DNA of 64,000 bases from Saccharibacillus sacchari DSM 19268 (GCF_000585395.1 NZ_KK073875.1:4970274-5034273), one strand, 5' to 3'. Counted from the stretch's first letter, positions 18,584-27,331 are shown. Translations and numbers: made by a program. The notes: a model not told the origin generated them from the sequence alone.

Positions 18584-19570
18584 TTAGTCGTTGTAACCGT
18601 TAGGACGCGATTGATGCCAGTTCCAGGCGCTCGCGATGATCGTCTCAATGTTTTCGCGCGCCGGCGTCCAGCCCAACACTTCGCGCGCTTTTTGCGAGGA
18701 TGCGATCAGGATCGCCGGGTCGCCCGCGCGGCGAGGTTCCGTTTTGACCGGAATTTCTTTGCCTGTCACTTTGCGCGCCGTCTCGATGATCTCGCGCACG
18801 GAGAAGCCGCTGCCGCTGCCGAGGTTGAACACGTCGCTTTTGCCGTCGTTTTTCAGGTAATCGATCGCCCGCAGATGCGCGTCCGCCAGGTCGCTGACAT
18901 GCAGGTAGTCGCGGATGCACGTTCCGTCTTCCGTCGGGTAATCTTCGCCGAAGACGGAGATGTGCGAACGTTGTCCCAGCGCCGTTTGCAGGACGATCGG
19001 GATCAGGTGCGTTTCCGGACGGTGGTCTTCGCCGATCTTGCCGCTTTCGTGCGCGCCGGCCGCGTTGAAGTAGCGCAGAGCCACGTAGCGGACGTTCAGC
19101 ACGCGGTCGTACCAGCGGATCATGCGTTCCATCATCAGCTTCGTTTCGCCGTAGACGTTGGTCGGCTCGGTGCGGTCCGTTTCTTCGATCGGCGTCTTTT
19201 CAGGTTCGCCGTAAGTCGCCGCCGTGGAAGAGAAGACGATGCGGCGCACGCCGGCTTCGTTCATTGCTTCCAACAGGCATAGCGTGCCGTACATGTTGTT
19301 GTCGTAGTATTTACCCGGGTTCTGCATGCTTTCGCCGACCAGGGAGTTCGCCGCGAAGTGAATAACGCCCTCGATCTCATTTTCCGCAAACAGTTTCTTC
19401 AGCAATTCTTTGTCGCGCAGGTCGCCTTCGTACAGTTTTCCGCCCAGCAACGCTTCCTTATGCCCCGTTTGCAGACTGTCGATCACGACTACTTCTTCGC
19501 CGCGTTCGAGCAAAGCCGCTACCGTATGGGACCCGATGTATCCTGCACCGCCTGTTACCAAAATCGCCAT
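18584..19570 (-). CDS. galE: UDP-glucose 4-epimerase
   Basis: The 328-residue enzyme interconverts UDP-galactose and UDP-glucose. It is a short-chain dehydrogenase fold protein with the NAD-binding TGGAGYIGSHT at residues 6-16, FSSTAATYG with the catalytic Ser/Thr, YGETK as the Tyr-Lys pair, and VALRYFNAAGA. AAGGAGG lies before the ATG. It is the middle gene of galK-galE-galT and supplies both sugar recycling and UDP-galactose for cell-surface polymers. Confidence 0.95.
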   Translation of the reverse strand: MAILVTGGAGYIGSHTVAALLERGEEVVVIDSLQTGHKEALLGGKLYEGDLRDKELLKKLFAENEIEGVIHFAANSLVGESMQNPGKYYDNNMYGTLCLLEAMNEAGVRRIVFSSTAATYGEPEKTPIEETDRTEPTNVYGETKLMMERMIRWYDRVLNVRYVALRYFNAAGAHESGKIGEDHRPETHLIPIVLQTALGQRSHISVFGEDYPTEDGTCIRDYLHVSDLADAHLRAIDYLKNDGKSDVFNLGSGSGFSVREIIETARKVTGKEIPVKTEPRRAGDPAILIASSQKAREVLGWTPARENIETIIASAWNWHQSRPNGYND

Positions 19571-19638
19571 TATGTGTTCCTCCTTGGATTGGGACGATCG
19601 CTCGTCCTGATTAGGTTGAATCCTTGTGCTTGAAAAAG

Positions 19639-20811
19639 TTAGTTCCCGAGTTGCTCCACGCCTTCGCCGACGCCGCAGACGTAGAAGTCGCCTGTCAGTC
19701 CGGTGCGTGCTTGGTAGTTCTCGCCGACTTCGCGTACAAAGCGTTCCACGTCGTCTTCATGCACCAACGATACCGTGCAGCCGCCAAAGCCCGCTCCGGT
19801 CATGCGCGCGCCGAGCGTTCCCGGAATTTTGCGTGCTTCTTCGACCATGACGTCCAGCTCGTCGCAGCTCACTTCATACAGGTCGCGCAGCGAGTCGTGG
19901 GACAGGTTCATCAGACGGCCGAATTCTCCCAGATCGTTCGCCGTCAGTGCTTCGACCGAAGCCAGCACGCGCGCATTTTCTTCAATGACGTGCCGGGCGC
20001 GATTGCGAACCGTCTCGTCGGTCAAAGCCGATTTGAAGTCTTCGAACTGCGAAGGGGTAAGCTCGGCGAGGTAGCTCAGGTCGGCTTTGCAGCTTCTCAG
20101 GCGTTCCAACGCTGCCGTACACTGTTCGCGGCGTTCGTTGTACTTAGAATCGACCAGGCCGCGGCGCTTGTTGGTGTTGCCGATGACCAGCTTGTAGCTG
20201 CCCGTCCGGAACGGCACATGCTTGTATTCCAGCGTGTCGCACATGAGCAGGATCGCATGGTCTTTTTTGCCGTTCGCCACCGCGAATTGGTCCATGATCC
20301 CGCAGTTGACGCCGACGAAGTTGTTTTCCGCGGCCTGCGACAGCAATGCGATCTGCACCGTGTCGCGGTCATAGCCGCCCATTGCCAGCAAGCCGTAGCC
20401 TGTCACGACTTCGATCGACGCGGAGGAGGACAGCCCTGCACCGTTCGGAATCTCGCCGTGGTAGAACAGGTCATAGCCTTTCGATACCGGGAAACCGCGT
20501 TCCGCGAGTTCGACCATTACGCCGACCGGGTAATCCGTCCATTGTCCGCTTTTGTTCAAGCCGATCTCGTCGACCTTGATTTCCGCTTCTTCCGGCATAT
20601 TGGTGGAAGCCAACGTGATCAAGCCGTCTTCGCGTTCGCGAATGACCAATGTCGTGCCGAACTCCAACGCTGCCGGCAGCACGTATCCGCCGTTGTAATC
20701 GATATGCTCGCCGATCAAATTCACGCGTCCGGGCGCATGGAACACACTCGGTTCAATGGCCGATTCACCGAATTTCCGTATAAACATTTGCTTGATAGAC
20801 CCTGCATCCAT
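19639..20811 (-). CDS. galK: Galactokinase
   Basis: The 390-residue kinase phosphorylates galactose at C1 with ATP, the entry step of the Leloir pathway. GHMP-family motifs are all visible: HAPGRVNLIGEHIDYNGGYVLP near residue 27, GAGLSSSASIEV near residue 120, and GARMTGAGFGGC near residue 340. The start at 20811 (MDAGSIKQMFI) follows GAGGTGATC; longer in-frame readings begin inside the promoter. It is the first gene of the operon and diverges from an AraC-type regulator 170 bases away. Confidence 0.95.
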   Translation of the reverse strand: MDAGSIKQMFIRKFGESAIEPSVFHAPGRVNLIGEHIDYNGGYVLPAALEFGTTLVIREREDGLITLASTNMPEEAEIKVDEIGLNKSGQWTDYPVGVMVELAERGFPVSKGYDLFYHGEIPNGAGLSSSASIEVVTGYGLLAMGGYDRDTVQIALLSQAAENNFVGVNCGIMDQFAVANGKKDHAILLMCDTLEYKHVPFRTGSYKLVIGNTNKRRGLVDSKYNERREQCTAALERLRSCKADLSYLAELTPSQFEDFKSALTDETVRNRARHVIEENARVLASVEALTANDLGEFGRLMNLSHDSLRDLYEVSCDELDVMVEEARKIPGTLGARMTGAGFGGCTVSLVHEDDVERFVREVGENYQARTGLTGDFYVCGVGEGVEQLGN

Positions 20812-20854
20812 TCTGAGATCACCTCGTAGGTTGTTTTGTTTACCTTGTGCCCTC

Positions 20855-20883
20855 AGTATAAAAGATAGCGTTCTCCTTGATAA
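20855..20883 (-). promoter_or_regulatory. Candidate promoter of the gal operon
   Basis: TTATCA, 17 bases, then TATACT on the minus strand, 45 bases before galK. The weak -35 would suit an activator-dependent promoter, and an AraC-type gene diverges from the same region. A TATACT at 20937-20942 on the plus strand may serve that gene. Confidence 0.5.
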
Positions 20884-20981
20884 TGCACCGATGTGCGGAC
20901 TGCATGGACTTATGTGACTTCCCTTTTCAAGAAGAGTATACTGGAGAAAAAGGCTGCACAAGCCGGAAAAGAAGGTTCACG

Positions 20982-21863
20982 ATGAACGATGCTGCAAGCG
21001 ACTTCTCCTACTCGGTTGCGCCCAATCCCGTTTACGATGATAAAGGCAGGCTGTATGTCTTGTTCGCCGGGGAAAGCCAAACTCTGCCCGAACACAAGAT
21101 CGGACCCAAAATCTACGACTATTTCCTGCTGCATATCATTGAATCGGGCCGCGGCTCATTCGTGCACGAAGGACAGCCGTACGCGCTGGAAGCAGGCGAC
21201 GCGTTCCTGATTCGGCCCGGAAGGCTGGTCAGCTATGTATCCGATAAAAGACAACCTTGGCGCTACCGATGGATCGCCTTCGCAGGTCCTTTGGCCGAAG
21301 ATATCTTGCATACCGCCGGATTGACCTCGCAGCATCCCGTTTTTCGCCCGTCTACCGAGTCGAATATCCCTCGCTTGTTGATCGAGACGCTCGAGGCATT
21401 TCGCGCAAGGCGTGCAAGCGCACATCTCTCTTCACTCGGCAATCTGTACCTGATCCTGGCAGCGGCTGAAGACGCGGTGCGCGGCGACTCGGCGCTGCCC
21501 GCTGCGGATACGGCAGGCAGCCTGGCCGTCAAGCAGATGATTCGCTACATGACCGACCAATATGCGCATCCGGTGTCTATCGAAGATATGTGCCAGAGTT
21601 TGGGATACAACAGAGCCTATCTTGCGCGTCTTTTTAAAAAGGAAACAGGTGTCGCTCCGGTCACGTATCTGCTGCGGCTACGCATCGACAAGGCACGAAG
21701 CCTACTTCGCGAACGACCGGACTTGTCCGTTCAGCAGATTGCGTCTTCGGTCGGCTTGACTGATCCGCTATACTTTTCCAGGCAGTTCCAACGTTTGCAT
21801 AGACAGTCGCCTACGGCTTACCGAGAATCGGTGCTCAAGCGGAAACGTCCGTCCGACGATTAA
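20982..21863 (+). CDS. AraC-family transcriptional regulator
   Basis: The 293-residue protein has an N-terminal cupin-like sensor (about 10-100: YDYFLLHIIESGRGSFVHEG... and GDAFLIRPG). A C-terminal double helix-turn-helix follows (about 190-285: SIEDMCQSLGYNRAYLARLFKKETG and SVQQIASSVGLTDPLYFSRQFQR). It is divergent from galK, so control of the gal operon by galactose or a galactoside is the natural reading, but the ligand is not visible. ATG at 20982 has GAAGG seven bases upstream. A long terminator follows. Confidence 0.88.
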   Translation: MNDAASDFSYSVAPNPVYDDKGRLYVLFAGESQTLPEHKIGPKIYDYFLLHIIESGRGSFVHEGQPYALEAGDAFLIRPGRLVSYVSDKRQPWRYRWIAFAGPLAEDILHTAGLTSQHPVFRPSTESNIPRLLIETLEAFRARRASAHLSSLGNLYLILAAAEDAVRGDSALPAADTAGSLAVKQMIRYMTDQYAHPVSIEDMCQSLGYNRAYLARLFKKETGVAPVTYLLRLRIDKARSLLRERPDLSVQQIASSVGLTDPLYFSRQFQRLHRQSPTAYRESVLKRKRPSDD

Positions 21864-21937
21864 CCCTACAAGACGCTTGCCTAACGATGTAATTATCCCA
21901 AAAGCAAACAAGCGAAGCAAAAAACCGTATTCCGCAT

Positions 21938-21992
21938 AAAAGTCCCGCATTTTCGCTTGGACCCTTGAGGTCGCGAAAACGCGGGACTTTTA
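21938..21992 (+). terminator. Long terminator after the AraC-type gene
   Basis: AAAAGTCCCGCATTTTCGC pairs with GCGAAAACGCGGGACTTTT across a 16-base loop, a stem of about 18 pairs with few mismatches. The gene on the other side converges at 22071, so it may act in both directions. Confidence 0.8.
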
Positions 21993-22070
21993 TCAGAAAC
22001 GGCTATTCAAAAAACGATATCGGGCACTTCTACCCAAGCAGCGCGTTGACTTTGCGATTCAAGCCGTCTT

Positions 22071-23075
22071 TTACTGCTCGCTTTCGGTTTTCAAAATCTT
22101 CTCGATCCGTTCAAGCTCTTCAGTCGTAAACTCCAACTGCTTCAACGTCTCGATATTTTCTTCGATCTGCGACACGCGGCTTGCGCCGATCAGAACGGAG
22201 GTCACGCGTTCGCCGCGCAGTACCCAAGCCAAAGCAAACTGCGCCAGGCTTTGACCGCGTGCGACAGCCATCTGGTTCAGCGCACGGACTTTGCGCATCG
22301 CCTCCGGCGTGATCTGATTCTGATTCAGGAACGGCGAAGCGCTGGCCGCACGGGAATCTTCAGGAACGCCGTTCAGGTATTTGTTGGTCAGCAGACCCTG
22401 TGCCAACGGACTGAACGCGATGCTGCCCGCCCCGCTCTCGTCCAACACATCCTGAAGGCCATGCTCGATCCAGCGATTCATCATCGAATAGCTCGGCTGA
22501 TGAATCGTAAGCGGCGTGCCGAGGTCTTTGAGGATGGCAACCGCTTCGCGAGTTTGCTCCGCCGAATAATTGGATACGCCTATGTACAGCGCTTTGCCGG
22601 AACGCACGATATGATCGAGCGCTCGCATCGTTTCTTCAAGCGGCGTATCCGGGTCCGGACGGTGATGATAGAAAATATCCACATAATCCAAACCAAGCCG
22701 CTTCAGGCTCTGATCCAGACTGGAAACGAGATATTTGCGCGAACCCCATTCGCCGTACGGGCCGGGCCACATATAATACCCCGCTTTTGTGGACACGACC
22801 AGTTCGTCGCGGTAAGCTTTGAGGTCGGTTGCCAGTAAGCGCCCGAACATCTCTTCAGCCGATCCTGGAGGAGGTCCATAGTTATTCGCCAAGTCGAAAT
22901 GCGTAATGCCCAGATCGAAGGCACGATGCACGATGTTTCGACCGTTTTCGTAAGCGTCAACGCCGCCAAAATTATGCCACAGTCCGAGCGAGATCGCCGG
23001 AAGCTTGAGTCCCGACCGCCCGCTGCGGTTATATTTCATCTGGTCATAGCGTTCTCCGCTCGCCTTATATTCCAT
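22071..23075 (-). CDS. Aldo/keto reductase, YghZ/voltage-channel beta-subunit-like
   Basis: The 334-residue NADPH-dependent reductase has the family tetrad: Asp and Tyr in THFDLANNYGPPPGSAEE near residue 55, Lys in VVSTKAGYYMWPGPYG near residue 90, and His in IFYHHRPDPDTPLEE near residue 125. GVSNYSAEQ and VLIGASRVSQIEENI complete the fold. The WPGPYG...RKYLV segment is typical of the glyceraldehyde-3-phosphate reductase (YghZ) branch. GGAG lies eight bases before the ATG at 23075. It is monocistronic; the physiological substrate is unknown, aldehyde detoxification being likely. Confidence 0.92.
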   Translation of the reverse strand: MEYKASGERYDQMKYNRSGRSGLKLPAISLGLWHNFGGVDAYENGRNIVHRAFDLGITHFDLANNYGPPPGSAEEMFGRLLATDLKAYRDELVVSTKAGYYMWPGPYGEWGSRKYLVSSLDQSLKRLGLDYVDIFYHHRPDPDTPLEETMRALDHIVRSGKALYIGVSNYSAEQTREAVAILKDLGTPLTIHQPSYSMMNRWIEHGLQDVLDESGAGSIAFSPLAQGLLTNKYLNGVPEDSRAASASPFLNQNQITPEAMRKVRALNQMAVARGQSLAQFALAWVLRGERVTSVLIGASRVSQIEENIETLKQLEFTTEELERIEKILKTESEQ

Positions 23076-23176
23076 CGCTTTTCTCCATCCTTTCATTTCG
23101 AAACTTGCTCCCATCCATCTTAGCGCCGAGGATGCCGATAAGCAAGAAAACGATTACATATTTTTTTCAACTTTCG

Positions 23177-23929
23177 TTAGACGTATCCAAGCAACTGCCG
23201 TACCCGTTCGGCCACAGCTCCCATGGCTTCCGTGATAAGCAGGTCGGCATGGCTGTCGTACGGGGTAGGCGTGCGATTGAGCAAAGCCAGATGCCCGCCC
23301 GTGAACATGCCGACCAGGCTGGCCGCCGGTTGAACGGTCAACGACGTGCCGCCGACGATCATCAGATCCGCTTCTTCGATGGCCTGGACGGAGGCTTCCA
23401 GCACATCCGAATCCAGCATCTCTCCATATAGCACGACGTCCGGTTTAAGCAATCCCCCGCACTTCGGGCATGCCGGAATCGCCGCATCGCCCATTACCGC
23501 ATCGAGAGCGTAAGCAGTTCCGCAGGACGTACAGGTATTCCGAAGCACGGAACCGTGAAGCTCAAGCACGTTCCGGCTGCCCGCCTTCTGATGCAGACCG
23601 TCGATATTTTGCGTGATCACCGCGTTCAGTTTTCCGTTCTTCTCCAAGTCGGCCAACAGCCGGTGCATGGGATTCGGCTCCGCCTGCGGATAGACCATAC
23701 GGCTTCGGTAGAACCGATAGAACGTCCCGGTTTCCCCGTAAAAAAATTCCCGGCTCAACATATCCTCCGGGGAATAAGGGAATTCGCTTTGACCGCTATC
23801 GTATAAACCTCCGGCTGAACGGAAATCGGGAATCCCGCTTTCGGTCGATGTGCCCGCTCCTCCGAAGAAGACGATCTTTCGAGCCTGACGGATCCGCTCT
23901 GCCAGCATTTCCGCGCGATCTGTTGTCAT
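23177..23929 (-). CDS. Sirtuin NAD-dependent protein deacylase
   Basis: The 250-residue protein has the full SIR2 core. FFGGAGTSTESGIPDFRS at residues 21-38 binds NAD, ITQNIDGLHQKAG near residue 105 carries the catalytic region, and LELHGS holds the catalytic His. CTSC and CPKC form the zinc site, and VGGTSLTVQPAASL follows. It removes acyl groups from protein lysines using NAD. The ATG at 23929 has GGAGGAGG upstream. It lies 34 bases after a HAD phosphatase gene, in the same direction, so they are probably co-transcribed. A regulatory rather than defence role is likely; no defence partner is nearby. Confidence 0.93.
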   Translation of the reverse strand: MTTDRAEMLAERIRQARKIVFFGGAGTSTESGIPDFRSAGGLYDSGQSEFPYSPEDMLSREFFYGETGTFYRFYRSRMVYPQAEPNPMHRLLADLEKNGKLNAVITQNIDGLHQKAGSRNVLELHGSVLRNTCTSCGTAYALDAVMGDAAIPACPKCGGLLKPDVVLYGEMLDSDVLEASVQAIEEADLMIVGGTSLTVQPAASLVGMFTGGHLALLNRTPTPYDSHADLLITEAMGAVAERVRQLLGYV

Positions 23930-23963
23930 CGAATTTTCCTCCTCCGCATGCTGACCTGAATCT

Positions 23964-24749
23964 TCAATCAAAGTTTCGGACTCTAATACCCAATTCGCTA
24001 TAATCTCCAATCACAAAGTCGGCAGCAGACATATGCGAACGGGGGCCTCCGCCTGACACGACGCCGATCGCAAGCCGTGCTCCTGCACGCTTGGCCATCT
24101 CCATGTCAGCACCTCCGTCACCGATCACAATCGCCTGTTCCGGCTGCACGCCAAGTCTGCGGCAGGCTTCGAATACGAGATCCGGTGCCGGCTTACCCTC
24201 CTGTACCAAGTCACGGCCGTTGATGCAGTCGAATAGCCCCTCAAGTCCCGCCCAACGCAGATGCTTGATCGCGGAAGACGTGCCGTCCGATGTCGCGACG
24301 GCGAGCTTGATTCCCGCTGCTTGTGCATTTTCGAGCAGCGCAATCACACCGGGAAGCGGGAGCACCGGCCTATCGGCTTCCAACCGTTCTTCCGCAGCAG
24401 CGGCAAACTTTCGCACGGCGTCTATGCTTTCATGCCAAGGCAGCCCAGCCCCGTATAACTGCCAGGCCAACACTCCGGTCAACTCATCGGCTGTAGCCAA
24501 TGCCAACGGGCCCGAACGGTCATAATCGAGGATTCGCCCATTCTCGCCGCGCACTATGCCAAAAGCTTTCTCGGCGCTGCCTAGCCATTCTCCGCCCAAT
24601 CGGAGCAATTTTCGCTCTGTGCGCTTCAGCATCTCGTCTGCCCAGCGTCCCCACAATGCCATAAAGTCCAGCAGCGTTCCGTCTTTATCAAAGATCAAAG
24701 CCTCGCAAGCGACTTCATGATCTGCGATCGTCAAATAAGAAATAGGCAT
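23964..24749 (-). CDS. HAD-family hydrolase
   Basis: The 261-residue phosphatase-like protein has HAD motif I LIFDKDGTLLDF near residue 20, motif II VATSDGT near 150, the lysine of motif III in EGKPAPDLVF, and motif IV IGDGGADMEMAKRAGA near 215. A helical cap lies between about 35 and 130. The class resembles phosphoglycolate phosphatase/beta-phosphoglucomutase proteins; the substrate is not evident. GGGAGG precedes the ATG. The sirtuin gene follows at 34 bases. Confidence 0.9.
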   Translation of the reverse strand: MPISYLTIADHEVACEALIFDKDGTLLDFMALWGRWADEMLKRTERKLLRLGGEWLGSAEKAFGIVRGENGRILDYDRSGPLALATADELTGVLAWQLYGAGLPWHESIDAVRKFAAAAEERLEADRPVLPLPGVIALLENAQAAGIKLAVATSDGTSSAIKHLRWAGLEGLFDCINGRDLVQEGKPAPDLVFEACRRLGVQPEQAIVIGDGGADMEMAKRAGARLAIGVVSGGGPRSHMSAADFVIGDYSELGIRVRNFD

Positions 24750-24765
24750 ACGTGTCCTCCCGTTT

Positions 24766-24833
24766 TAAAAAAAGCCGCGCAGAACCGTAAGTGTGCCGAA
24801 ACGCCGCAAACACTTGACTGATTCTGCGCGGCT
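24766..24833 (-). terminator. Terminator of the alpha/beta hydrolase gene
   Basis: AGCCGCGCAGAA pairs with TTCTGCGCGGCT, with an inner AGTGT/ACACT stem. On the minus strand it is followed by seven T. It lies directly after the hydrolase and before the HAD gene. Confidence 0.85.
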
Positions 24834-24860
24834 GATCCTTCGTTCCGAATCTTTGCGCTG

Positions 24861-25715
24861 CTATTGCCCGGCTTCCGCAGGAATCGCATCCAGCCAGGTT
24901 GAGATTAGGGTTACCGTTTGTTCGCGCTGCTGCGCTTCGGGAATCGAAGCTTTGCCGTCTCCGCCCTGTTCGCCGTAACTGCCGAAGTGACCGTGGTTTC
25001 CTCCTTCGATGACTTCGTATTGCGCATTTGCAGGCAGATAACCGCGACCTTCCTCGTAACTTTCCCGCTTCAATACTTGGTCTTCCGAAGCCGTGATCGA
25101 CAGGGCAGGCATTTGCGTTTTGCTCAAATCGCCTTTCCCTTCGGCATACGAAGCGAGGAAGAAAATACCCGCGATCCGATCTGTATGTTCAACTGCATAA
25201 CGGGCCGCAAATGGTCCGCCGAGCGAGTGCCCGCCTATCGCGAACGTCTCGTCCGGATATTTGTCTTGTACTTTTTCGGCTTCGTTTTGTCCCAGAAACG
25301 CGAAGTTGAACGGCATCTTCACAACCACCACATGCCGCCCGGTTGCTGCCAGGTCACGCGCAAACGGAGCATACACTTCCGGCTTCACGCGTCCCCCGGG
25401 ATAGAAAATAACGCCAGGTTGCTTCACCGCCACCGTACTATCCGACCCGATCGCGGGTTCAAATTCGATCCAATCATCCGTTTGCGACACCGCTACGGCA
25501 TCATCGCTTTTCAAAGCAGCAAGAGCCTCTTCGGATGGCTTGTACGGCGTGCTCACATACACGACGGCAGCCGCAATCAATACAAGCACCAGCACCAACA
25601 CAATCGTCAGGATCAAGCGTCCTTTGCGGCGCGGCGTTCCTCCGGTCTTGTTTGGTCTGCCTCTTCGTTTTCCGCTATCGAACGGCTGAATCGGCGCTTT
25701 CGATCCTGTTAACAT
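24861..25715 (-). CDS. Membrane-anchored alpha/beta hydrolase
   Basis: The 284-residue protein begins MLTGSKAPIQPFDSG and has a basic cytoplasmic stretch (KRRGRPNKTGGTPRRKGR). One membrane helix follows (about 34-54, LILTIVLVLVLVLIAAAVVY) and then an extracellular hydrolase domain. The nucleophile elbow is AIGGHSLGGPFAARYA (Ser near residue 170) and the likely catalytic His is in EGGNHGHFGSYGEQ. The fold resembles the alpha/beta hydrolase-5 group; the substrate is unknown. AAGGAGGAAG precedes the ATG. It is monocistronic. Confidence 0.85.
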   Translation of the reverse strand: MLTGSKAPIQPFDSGKRRGRPNKTGGTPRRKGRLILTIVLVLVLVLIAAAVVYVSTPYKPSEEALAALKSDDAVAVSQTDDWIEFEPAIGSDSTVAVKQPGVIFYPGGRVKPEVYAPFARDLAATGRHVVVVKMPFNFAFLGQNEAEKVQDKYPDETFAIGGHSLGGPFAARYAVEHTDRIAGIFFLASYAEGKGDLSKTQMPALSITASEDQVLKRESYEEGRGYLPANAQYEVIEGGNHGHFGSYGEQGGDGKASIPEAQQREQTVTLISTWLDAIPAEAGQ

Positions 25716-25812
25716 GACAACTTCCTCCTTACATCCAATAAGTTTCCCCGTCCCATTATAAAGAATCGCGACGAGTCCGGCAAAGGCAGTCCGGTATTTT
25801 TTACATATCGCA

Positions 25813-25855
25813 AAAAAGCCCGCGTCTCCGGTTAACGGAATGGACACGGGCTTTC
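25813..25855 (-). terminator. Terminator after KDPG aldolase gene
   Basis: AAAGCCCGCGTC pairs with GACACGGGCTTT with one mismatch; on the minus strand TTTTTT follows. It lies between the aldolase stop and the next minus-strand gene. Confidence 0.75.
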
Positions 25856-25970
25856 GGCTCTATTACCGTGACCGTATCCGATTTTCGAGTTGCGCGGACG
25901 AACCTTTCTTGAAACGGAAAGGGTTCGATCCGCGCGCAAACCTCGTATCACAAGCGGTCAAAGTACTCAT

Positions 25971-26639
25971 TTAGCTGTTTTTGGCTTGACGATAGGCTTC
26001 CGCGTACTGCGCCGCCTTTTCCCGAATCTTCGTCATATCGCCTGTTTTCAACGCTTCGCTGGTCAGATCGGAGCCGATTCCGACCGCCACGGCTCCTCCT
26101 GCGATCCAGTCACCCAGGTTGTCCACGGATACGCCGCCTGTCGGCATCAAATTCGCTTGCGGTACAGGACCTTTAAGCGTTTTGATAATCGAAGGCTCGA
26201 ACATATTTCCCGGGAAAAGTTTCATGACGTCCGCGCCCAGTTCCAATCCTTTTAACAGATCAGAGATCGTTACGACACCAGGCATCACCGGAACGCGATA
26301 CAGATTGCACATTTTGATCGTCTCTTCGTTCAATGCGGGCGAAACGACGAACTGCGAACCCGCCATGATCGCCATACGCGCCGTAACCGGCTCAAGCACC
26401 GTGCCTGCACCGATAACCGCAAAACGATCGGAATCTTGTGGCGCTTCAGGGTTATATACGCGGCTCAAACGCTCGATGGCTTGGAGCGCGTTAGGCACAG
26501 TCATGGTGATTTCGATAATCTTCACGCCGCCTGCAATCGCTTGTTCAGCCATTTCCACCACTTGTTCCGGAGAATCTCCCCGCAGAACCGCGACCACGCC
26601 GCAGTCCAAAATGCGTTGCAGCACTTTAATTTTCTTCAT
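25971..26639 (-). CDS. eda: 2-keto-3-deoxy-6-phosphogluconate aldolase
   Basis: The 222-residue class I aldolase cleaves KDPG (and 4-hydroxy-2-oxoglutarate) to pyruvate and an aldehyde. Visible landmarks are GGVKIIEITMTVPNALQ with the catalytic Glu, VIGAGTVLEPV, FVVSPALNEE, PVMPGVVT and the Schiff-base lysine in DVMKLFPG near residue 140. GAGGAAG precedes the ATG. No kdgK, uronate isomerase or gluconate gene lies beside it, so its pathway (hexuronate or pectin breakdown, or Entner-Doudoroff) is not set by context. Confidence 0.94.
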   Translation of the reverse strand: MKKIKVLQRILDCGVVAVLRGDSPEQVVEMAEQAIAGGVKIIEITMTVPNALQAIERLSRVYNPEAPQDSDRFAVIGAGTVLEPVTARMAIMAGSQFVVSPALNEETIKMCNLYRVPVMPGVVTISDLLKGLELGADVMKLFPGNMFEPSIIKTLKGPVPQANLMPTGGVSVDNLGDWIAGGAVAVGIGSDLTSEALKTGDMTKIREKAAQYAEAYRQAKNS

Positions 26640-26733
26640 TAAGCTTCCTCATTCCTCTCCGATTCCGGCCGTGTACGGCGATTACGCCCGGCAATTTGTT
26701 CGATCCCTCATCCGCCGCTATGTACTCGCTTTC

Positions 26734-26763
26734 ATTGTGCGCTATGCCGTTTTCCGGTGTCAA
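26734..26763 (-). promoter_or_regulatory. Candidate promoter of eda
   Basis: TTGACA, 18 bases, then CACAAT on the minus strand, about 95 bases before eda. A 13-base palindrome (TCGTTTGAAACGA, 26826-26838) lies 63 bases further upstream and could be an operator. The remaining bases between 26640 and 27000 show no gene. Confidence 0.45.
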
Positions 26764-27008
26764 TGAAAAAACGAAAATAAACCGATTAAGCACGTTCATT
26801 TCATTTTGGCGAAGGACCAACTGTCTCGTTTGAAACGAACACGTTCCTGACGCATCAAGAAGCTTTTTCACGCATTCAAGTCTTTTTTCCGTCCAGATCT
26901 AAAAAACAAAGAAAAATCGAAAAAATTGTAAATGCTCGCCAACCCGCACTACTGCAAGGATTTGGAAAGAAAACCTGGGTACATGGGGCTTTTTTGAGCT
27001 TGCTCGGC

Positions 27009-27034
27009 GTTTCATCCTAAAAAAGCGGTGGTAA
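27009..27034 (+). promoter_or_regulatory. Candidate sigma-B-like promoter of the KGG protein
   Basis: GTTTCA, 14 bases, then TGGTAA on the plus strand, 45 bases before the ATG. It is an imperfect match to GTTTAA/GGGTAT. The gene type (GsiB-like) is classically sigma-B controlled in Bacillus. Confidence 0.45.
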
Positions 27035-27079
27035 ATAGTTGGTGCACGCGGCAATAACAACTACTGAGGAGTGATTGAG

Positions 27080-27331
27080 ATGGCAAACAGTCAGTCGGGC
27101 AACAAGAAAATGAGTCGCGAAGAAGCCGGTCGTCTGGGCGGAGAAGCTACGGCGAAAAAGCACAGCCGGGAGTTCTACCAGGATATCGGACGCAAAGGCG
27201 GCAAAGCTACGGCGAAATCGCACAGTCGGGAATTTTATCAAGAAATCGGACGCAAGGGCGGAGAAGCAACTTCCAATTCCCACGACAAGGACTTTTACCG
27301 GGAGATCGGACGCAAAGGCGGTCAGAAGTAA
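27080..27331 (+). CDS. KGG-repeat stress protein (GsiB-like)
   Basis: The 83-residue hydrophilic protein consists of about three tandem 20-residue repeats of the pattern GRKGGxATAKxHSREFYQxI, ending EIGRKGGQK. This is the KGG motif of GsiB and Con-10 stress proteins, which resemble plant LEA proteins and accumulate under glucose starvation, desiccation or heat. It has no membrane segment. ATG at 27080 follows GGAG by eight bases; an upstream GTG is in frame but overlaps the ribosome site. A stem-loop follows at 27382. Confidence 0.88.
   Translation: MANSQSGNKKMSREEAGRLGGEATAKKHSREFYQDIGRKGGKATAKSHSREFYQEIGRKGGEATSNSHDKDFYREIGRKGGQK

Noticed and set aside
23177-24749. Sirtuin as part of an anti-phage defence system
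   Set aside because: It is a short stand-alone SIR2 deacylase with a zinc site. Defence SIR2 proteins are usually fused to or paired with Argonaute, TIR, HerA or DSR-type partners, none of which is present.
27080-27331. Tandem 60-base DNA repeats as a CRISPR or minisatellite
   Set aside because: The repeats are codons of the KGG protein repeat and have a start, ribosome site and stop.
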